Positions 11,646 to 15,988 of a DNA stretch of 15,988 bases are shown piece after piece. The stretch covers positions 1 to 15,988 of the forward strand of contig JALOSH010000048.1 in assembly GCA_025458545.1 (NCBI GenBank), in the 5' to 3' direction. Positions within the stretch are counted from its first letter, which is position 1; each line of letters starts with the position of its first letter. The position numbers and the translations under genes were made by a program. Source of the DNA: Hydrogenophaga sp. (lineage in GTDB: Bacteria; Pseudomonadota; Gammaproteobacteria; Burkholderiales; Burkholderiaceae). A model generated the notes under the pieces. The model made no database searches, had not been told where the DNA came from, and saw only the letters and a list, made by a program, of their open reading frames with translations.

Positions 11646-13265
11646 ATGAACGCTCCCGCCACCGCCTTGCGCACGTCCAACGAATTCTGGCCGCCGCGCT
11701 CTTCGGGTGAACCGCCTTCCGGCCCCGGCCCTTCCTCCAGGCCCCGGGCCGACGCTCCGCACGCCATCGTCATCGGCAGCGGCTTTGGCGGCCTGGCCTC
11801 AGCCGTTCGCCTCGCGGCCAAGGGCTGGCGCGTGACCGTGCTGGAGAAGCTCGACGCGCCCGGCGGCCGCGCCTATGTGCACGAACAGAACGGTCACGTG
11901 TTCGACGCCGGCCCGACCATCATCACGGTGCCGTTCCTGTTCGACGAACTGTGGGCGCTGGCCGGCAAAAAACTCAGCGACGACGTGGAGTTGCGCTCGC
12001 TCGACCCGTTCTATCAGATCCGGTTTGACGACGGCGACGTCTTCCACTACAGCGGCGACCCCGACAAGATGCGCGCCGAGGTGCGCCGCATCAGCCCGTC
12101 GGACGCGGCCGGCTACGAACGCTTCATGGCCGAGGCCGACCACTGCTACCGCCTGGGTTTTGAGGCGCTGGGCGCCAAGGCCTTTGACACCGTGGGCGAC
12201 CTGCTCAAGGCCAGCCCGGCCATCTTCCGCATGCGCGGCTGGCGCAGCCTGCACGCCATGGTGGCCAGCCACCTGAAGCATCCCAAACTGCGCATGGCCA
12301 TGAGCCTGCAGAGCCTGCTGATCGGCGGCAACCCGTTTGCCGTGACCTGCATTTACAGCCTGATCAACGCGCTGGAGCGCCAGTGGGGCGTGCACTGGGC
12401 GGTGGGCGGCACCGGGAAACTGGTGCAGGGCCTGGCCAAGCTGCTGCAAGGGCAGGGCGGCACGCTGCGCTGCAACGCCGAGGTCAGCCGCATCGAGGTG
12501 GACCGGGGCCGCGCCACCGGCGTCACGTTGGCCAACGGCGAGCGCATCGCGGCCGACATCGTGATCTCCAATGCCGACACCGCCTGGACCTACCGCAACC
12601 TGATCGAACCGCAACACCGCCGCCACTGGACCAACCACCGCATCGACAAGGGCCGTTACTCGATGAGCCTGTTCGTCTGGTACTTCGGCACCAACCGGCA
12701 GTACGCCGACGTGCCGCACCACATGATGCTGCTCGGCCCTCGCTACAAGGAACTGCTGACCGACATCTTCCGCCGCCACAAGCTGGCCGACGACTTCAGC
12801 CTCTACCTGCACCGCCCCACCGCGAGCGACGCGTCGATGGCGCCCGCCGGGCACGACACCTTCTACGCCCTGGCCCCGGTCACCCACCTGGACAGCGGCA
12901 CCGACTGGGCCACCCAGGCCGAACCCATGCGCCGCGCCGTGGCCGAAGTGCTCAACCGCACCGTGTTGCCGGGTTTCGAGCAGCACATCAGCGCCTCGCT
13001 CATCACCACGCCGCAAGACTTTCACGACCGCCTGCTCAGCTTCAAGGGGGCTGCCTTCGGGCTGGAGCCGCTGCTGATGCAAAGCGCCTGGTTCCGCCCG
13101 CACAACCGCAGCGAAGACGTGGACGGTCTCTACATGGTGGGCGCCAGCACCCATCCCGGTGCCGGTGTGCCGGGCGTGCTGATGTCGGCCAAAGCGCTTG
13201 ACTCGGTGGTGCCCGACGCCGCCACCTACCTTGCACGGAATGCCCATGCCAGCACACACCGCTGA
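11646..13265 (+). CDS. crtI: Phytoene desaturase
   Basis: CrtI (539 aa) is an FAD-dependent, membrane-associated desaturase that converts phytoene to neurosporene or lycopene in carotenoid synthesis. The dinucleotide-binding motif GSGFGG is at residues 44-49, followed by VLEKLDAPGGRA and the DAGPT stretch. LLIGGNPF and the C-terminal GLYMVGASTHPGAGVPGVLMSAK are family signatures. This fits CrtI better than the CrtD methoxyneurosporene dehydrogenase because it is paired with crtB, but the number of desaturations cannot be read from the sequence. The N-terminus has about 35 extra Pro/Ser-rich residues before the FAD fold. No better start is visible, and no Shine-Dalgarno sequence precedes the ATG, which lies eight bases after the puhE stop, so translation is probably coupled. 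It overlaps crtB by 20 bp. The frame is intact. Confidence 0.93.
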   Translation: MNAPATALRTSNEFWPPRSSGEPPSGPGPSSRPRADAPHAIVIGSGFGGLASAVRLAAKGWRVTVLEKLDAPGGRAYVHEQNGHVFDAGPTIITVPFLFDELWALAGKKLSDDVELRSLDPFYQIRFDDGDVFHYSGDPDKMRAEVRRISPSDAAGYERFMAEADHCYRLGFEALGAKAFDTVGDLLKASPAIFRMRGWRSLHAMVASHLKHPKLRMAMSLQSLLIGGNPFAVTCIYSLINALERQWGVHWAVGGTGKLVQGLAKLLQGQGGTLRCNAEVSRIEVDRGRATGVTLANGERIAADIVISNADTAWTYRNLIEPQHRRHWTNHRIDKGRYSMSLFVWYFGTNRQYADVPHHMMLLGPRYKELLTDIFRRHKLADDFSLYLHRPTASDASMAPAGHDTFYALAPVTHLDSGTDWATQAEPMRRAVAEVLNRTVLPGFEQHISASLITTPQDFHDRLLSFKGAAFGLEPLLMQSAWFRPHNRSEDVDGLYMVGASTHPGAGVPGVLMSAKALDSVVPDAATYLARNAHASTHR

Positions 13266-14305
13266 AGCGTTTGCGCCTTCGGCCCACGACGCCCTGGTCG
13301 ATTCCAGCGCCGCGGTCCACACCATCGGCAGCGAAGCCGACCTGCAAGCCTGCGTTGCGCTGATGCGCACCGGTTCCAAAACCTTCTTCGCCGCCAGCCG
13401 CCTGCTCCCCATGCGCGTGCGCGCCTCGTCCATCGCGCTCTATGCCTTCTGCCGCGTGGCCGACGACATGGTCGACGGCGGCCAGCACAGCCTGGGCGAA
13501 GCCATGGGCCTGCTGTCGCAGCGGCTCGACGCGATTTACGCGGGCGATCCGCACGACCACGTGGAAGACCGTGCACTGGCCATCGTGGTCCAACGCCATG
13601 CTTTGCCGCGCGCCTTGCTCGATGCGCTGCTCGACGGCTTTGCCTGGGACGCCGAGGGCCGCCGCTACGAGACGCTGGAAGACGTGCACGACTACGGTGC
13701 CCGCGTGGCGGGCAGCGTGGGCGCGATGATGTGCTGGATCATGGGCGTGAGATCGCCGCAGGCCCTGGCCCGCGCCTGCGAACTCGGCGTGGCGATGCAG
13801 CTCACCAACATCGCCCGCGACGTGGGCGAAGACGCGCGCAATGGCCGCCTGTACCTGCCCGCCCGCGCTGCAAGGCGTGATCGAGCGCTTCCTCCAAGAG
13901 GCCGACCGCCTCTACGGCCAGTCCACCGCCGGTGTGGCCCTGCTGCCGCGCGACTGCCGCTCGGCCATCCTGGCCGCGCGCCACATTTATGCCGAGATCG
14001 GCCAGCAACTGCGCCGCGACGGGCTGGACCCGGTGAACCAGCGCGCCGTGGTGCCCACCTCGCGCAAGCTGGTGCTGCTCGCCTGTGCGGGCGTGCAGTC
14101 GGGCTGGGTCGGTCGGCCGAACGTGCCCGCGCCACCGTTGGCAGCGATTGCCTACCTGGTGGAGCATTGCGGCGGCCACCAGCACGCCGCCGGTTCCGCT
14201 TCAACCCGGAGCGAGATCGGCCGCGTGGGCTGGATGCTGGATCTGATGGAAAGGCTGGAAGCTCAGCGGATCGAACAGCGCGCGCGGACCCGGATCGCGC
14301 ACTGA
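13246..14305 (+). pseudogene. crtB: Phytoene synthase, interrupted by an internal deletion and frameshift
   Basis: CrtB condenses two geranylgeranyl diphosphates to phytoene. From ATG 13246 (GGA at 13237-13239; ATG 13240 is an alternative) 205 codons read as a normal trans-isoprenyl diphosphate synthase. They include SKTFFAASRLLP and both aspartate motifs, DDMVD (73-77) and DVGED (192-196), and end in NGRLYLP. The frame then becomes nonsense and runs on to 14457, while true CrtB sequence resumes in another frame from about 13862 (PALQGVIERFLQEADRLY, RAVVPTSRKLVLL) for 147 codons to the TGA at 14303-14305. Family members carry about 20 residues (of the W-R-x-x-G-D type) between those two points, so several tens of bases (3n+2) seem to be missing. 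Both catalytic motifs are upstream of the break, but the C-terminal helices would be lost. The break may be real or an assembly error. Confidence 0.87.
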
Positions 14306-14323
14306 GCGCTGCTGGGCGCTCAG
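14302..14323. terminator. Bidirectional hairpin between crtB and the cupin gene, containing both stop codons
   Basis: CTGAGCGC (14302-14309) and GCGCTCAG (14316-14323) form a perfect 8-bp stem with a six-base loop. The crtB TGA (14303-14305) is in one arm and the complement of the opposing gene's TGA (14320-14322) is in the other. A second small repeat AGCCC/GGGCT (14322-14326, 14332-14336) adjoins it. There is no T-tract on either side, so intrinsic termination is uncertain; position between convergent genes is the main support. Confidence 0.5.
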
Positions 14324-15033
14324 CCCTTGGCGGGCTCCACCAGCAGATGCCCCACCTTCACCAGGATCAGGCAACCCGGGCGGCTGAAGGGCTGGTGGCG
14401 GCTCATGTGCGGGCTGCGCAGCCAGGTGCCGGCCGGGTGGTCGCCGTGCTCGTCTGAGAACACGCCCTCGATCACAAAAATCTCTTCGCCGCCAAAGTGG
14501 GTGTGCGGCTGGAAAAAAGTCTCAGGCGCCCAGCGCACCAGCGCGGTGTGCTCGGTGCCGAAGCTGTGCAGCGGCAGCACCTTCAGGCCGGGCACCAGGC
14601 CTGGGCGCCAGTCGGCGGTGCGGGTGTCGACCACCACCCGCTCGGTGTCGGTCAGGTCCTGGTAACGCAGCTTCACGAAGATCGTGCAGCCCTCATCGGA
14701 AAACGGCGCGTGGCGGGAGCCGGGCGGACTCTTCAGGTAGGTGCCTGGGCCGTGGTCGCCGGTGTCGTCGCTGAAGGTGCCTTCCAGCACCAGGATCTCT
14801 TCGCCCCGCTCGTGGTGGTGTTCGCTGAAACGGGCGCCCGGCGCGTAACGCACGATGGAGGTGGCACGGGCCACCTCCCCGCCGTCGCGCTCCAGCAGCC
14901 GCCGCTGTACCAGCGGGGAAGGCGAGGGTAGCCAGGGCAGCTGCTGGCTCTGGACCGCGCAGCGCTGCGACCAGTCGGCATTGAGCTGGATGTCGCCCTG
15001 GGCCTGCGCTTGTTCGGTGGTGGTCGTGTCCAT
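14320..15033 (-). CDS. Double-cupin protein with two ChrR-type metal sites
   Basis: The protein (237 aa) is a tandem of two cupin domains of the kind found at the C-terminus of the anti-sigma factor ChrR. Each keeps a full metal-binding set with the same spacing: H72-x-H74-x3-E78 and H108 in the first, H177-x-H179-x3-E183 and H213 in the second. The GEEI-VLEG/GEEIFVIEG-FSD-GDH-GTxLxSP-SRHxPFS pattern recurs in both halves, indicating internal duplication. The N-terminal zinc-binding anti-sigma domain of ChrR is absent, so it is not itself a classical anti-sigma factor. In ChrR the cupin domain is required for the singlet-oxygen response. A role in sensing or handling oxidants near the photosynthetic apparatus is inference only. 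The start at 15033 (MDTTTTEQ) lacks a good ribosome binding site and lies 20 bases after the upstream gene's stop, suggesting an operon; a longer frame upstream is a shadow. Confidence 0.85.
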   Translation of the reverse strand: MDTTTTEQAQAQGDIQLNADWSQRCAVQSQQLPWLPSPSPLVQRRLLERDGGEVARATSIVRYAPGARFSEHHHERGEEILVLEGTFSDDTGDHGPGTYLKSPPGSRHAPFSDEGCTIFVKLRYQDLTDTERVVVDTRTADWRPGLVPGLKVLPLHSFGTEHTALVRWAPETFFQPHTHFGGEEIFVIEGVFSDEHGDHPAGTWLRSPHMSRHQPFSRPGCLILVKVGHLLVEPAKG

Positions 15034-15053
15034 GGGTGTGGAGGGTCGTGGGT

Positions 15054-15797
15054 TCAGCGGAGGTCCTGCGCGCATCGAAAGCCGATGTACACCGCGTAAA
15101 AGTCGGCGGCTTTCCAGGCGTTGACGTCGGCACGCATCTGCGAGCCACCGTACCACCACGAGCCGCCCATGGTGCGGCGCTCGGTGCCCTGCGCGTCGCT
15201 CACCCATTCCCAGGCGTTGGCGCCCATGTCGAACAAGCCGTTCACGCCCGCCACCGTGGCGCCCGCCGGGGCGGCGCGCGGCCAGGCGTCGCGCTCGCTG
15301 GTGTTGGCACCGGCCGGGCTGTCGCCGGTCGGGTAGGCGTAGGTTTTGCCGCGCTGCCAGGGCGCGGGTGGTGCGGAGCGCTGTTCGGTGTAGGCCGCGC
15401 TCTGCCATTCGGCCGCAGTGGGCAACCGGGCACCAGCCCAGCGGCAATAGGCCGCCGCTTCGGCGTGCGTCAGGTGCACCGCGGGCAGCTGTGGCGATGC
15501 GGGTGCCACGCCGTCGGGCGTGCGCCAGGTCCAGCCCGGGCGGCGCTGCCAGCCACCCACATATTCAAACCCACCCCCGCTGCGCTCGGCCTCGGTCACC
15601 GTGCCGGTGGCCTGCGCAAAGCGCGCGAACTGGGCGATGGTGACCTCGGTGCGGTCGATGGCGAAACCCGTCAGGGCAACGCGGTCGGGCGCGGGTGCGG
15701 GCTGGGCGTGGGCCGGTGGTGCGAAGGCGGCGAAGGCTGCGGCCAGGGCGAGCAAGCCGCCGAGCAGCCTGGCAATGGTGGTGCGTTGGGTCGACAT
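15054..15797 (-). CDS. Exported FGE/SUMF1-fold protein, function unknown
   Basis: The 247-residue protein starts with a Sec-type signal peptide: Arg near the N-terminus, hydrophobic core at about residues 8-28, and an AHA cleavage site near 31. The mature part has the formylglycine-generating-enzyme-sulfatase fold signatures: IDRTEVTIAQFARF, an AVHLTHAEAAAYCRWAGARLP segment around residues 110-130, GLFDMGANAWEWVSD, RTMGGSWWYGG and YIGFRCAQD. The two cysteines (in AAYCRW and GFRCA) match a conserved structural pair. The segment where true sulfatase-activating FGE carries its copper-binding cysteines, between GGSW and GFRC, has no cysteine, so formylglycine formation is unlikely. The family also includes ergothioneine-type and NirV/PvdO-like proteins, and no substrate can be named. 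Starts at 15809 or 15806 (MMRGMS) are possible; GGAGG (15826-15830) is too far from all of them to decide. It is likely co-transcribed with the cupin gene. Confidence 0.8.
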   Translation of the reverse strand: MSTQRTTIARLLGGLLALAAAFAAFAPPAHAQPAPAPDRVALTGFAIDRTEVTIAQFARFAQATGTVTEAERSGGGFEYVGGWQRRPGWTWRTPDGVAPASPQLPAVHLTHAEAAAYCRWAGARLPTAAEWQSAAYTEQRSAPPAPWQRGKTYAYPTGDSPAGANTSERDAWPRAAPAGATVAGVNGLFDMGANAWEWVSDAQGTERRTMGGSWWYGGSQMRADVNAWKAADFYAVYIGFRCAQDLR

Positions 15798-15847
15798 GCC
15801 GCGCATCATGCGTCAGCACGTCTATCCTCCGTCCGTCGACGGTCTTT

Positions 15848-15988
15848 TCACCCCCGCCGTGGCATGCGCCAGGGCAGCATGGCCTGTACCACGGGCGAGA
15901 CCAGGCGTGGCACGTTGAGGGTTTCGTGGAAGCTGGTGACGGTTTCGCCCAGCATTTGGCTCTGCAGCATGGCGCGCTGGTAAAACGG
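15848..15988 (-). CDS. C-terminal end of an unidentified protein (5' end outside window)
   Basis: The minus strand is open from the right edge for 46 codons to a TGA at 15848-15850. The encoded tail includes MLQSQMLGETVTSFHETLNV and ends in LPWRMPRRG. I do not recognise the family. I take this frame as the real one because its composition is ordinary, while a neighbouring frame is rich in Cys and Pro as shadows in GC-rich DNA tend to be. It reads in the same direction as the FGE-fold and cupin genes, 38 bases before the longest possible start of the FGE-fold gene (15809), so it may be the upstream member of that operon. Confidence 0.5.
   Translation of the reverse strand, partial: PFYQRAMLQSQMLGETVTSFHETLNVPRLVSPVVQAMLPWRMPRRG

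Noticed and set aside
13861..14457. Continuation of the first crtB frame past 13860 to a stop at 14457
   Set aside because: The sequence becomes Arg/Pro/Ala-rich nonsense and runs over the convergent cupin gene; true CrtB sequence is in the other frame.
15036..15983. A 315-codon plus-strand frame opposite the FGE-fold gene
   Set aside because: Its Gly/Ala/Val/Arg-rich translation is the antisense shadow of a gene with signal peptide and conserved motifs on the minus strand.

Overview
The window is a stretch of a purple-bacterial photosynthesis gene cluster followed by a short, oppositely oriented accessory group. The high GC content, the order bchB-bchH-bchL-bchM-lhaA-puhA-puhB-puhC-acsF-puhE-crtI-crtB, and the AcsF, PuhB/C/E and BchH protein types suggest a betaproteobacterium of the Burkholderiales, probably Comamonadaceae-like (Rhodoferax/Hydrogenophaga/Limnohabitans type). 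The taxonomic placement is inference from gene order and remembered family sequences, not from a search.

Region 1 (1-9545, all + strand) is a tightly packed operon: the 3' end of bchB, then bchH, bchL, bchM, lhaA, puhA, puhB and puhC. Neighbours overlap by 4-26 bp or are separated by fewer than 50 bp, and several junctions are ATGA or GTGA start/stop overlaps that imply translational coupling. BchH (with BchI/BchD, outside the window) inserts Mg into protoporphyrin IX, BchM methylates the product, AcsF would close ring E with O2, and BchL/BchN/BchB reduce protochlorophyllide in the dark. LhaA and PuhA/B/C/E supply and assemble the reaction centre and LH1 core.

Region 2 (9575-14305, + strand) continues with acsF, puhE, crtI and crtB. 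Two of these are broken as read. acsF changes frame near 10030 and crtB changes frame near 13858-13866. In both, conserved residues are missing at the frame switch, so each looks like an internal deletion of a few tens of bases whose length is not a multiple of three. Whether these are real lesions or assembly errors is the main open question. Between acsF and puhE lies a 138-bp gap with two nested or adjacent hairpins resembling a dispersed intergenic repeat.

Region 3 (14320-15988, - strand) converges on crtB and is separated from it by a hairpin that contains both stop codons. It carries a double-cupin protein with two complete ChrR-type metal sites, an exported FGE/SUMF1-fold protein without the usual catalytic cysteine segment, and the last 46 codons of an unidentified gene.

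No tRNA, rRNA, CRISPR array, insertion sequence or integrase was seen. No gene-free stretch exceeds 300 bases. I did not find a convincing undescribed system; the most interesting points are the two deletions, the ChrR-like bicupin beside the photosynthesis genes, and a cysteine cluster in BchH.
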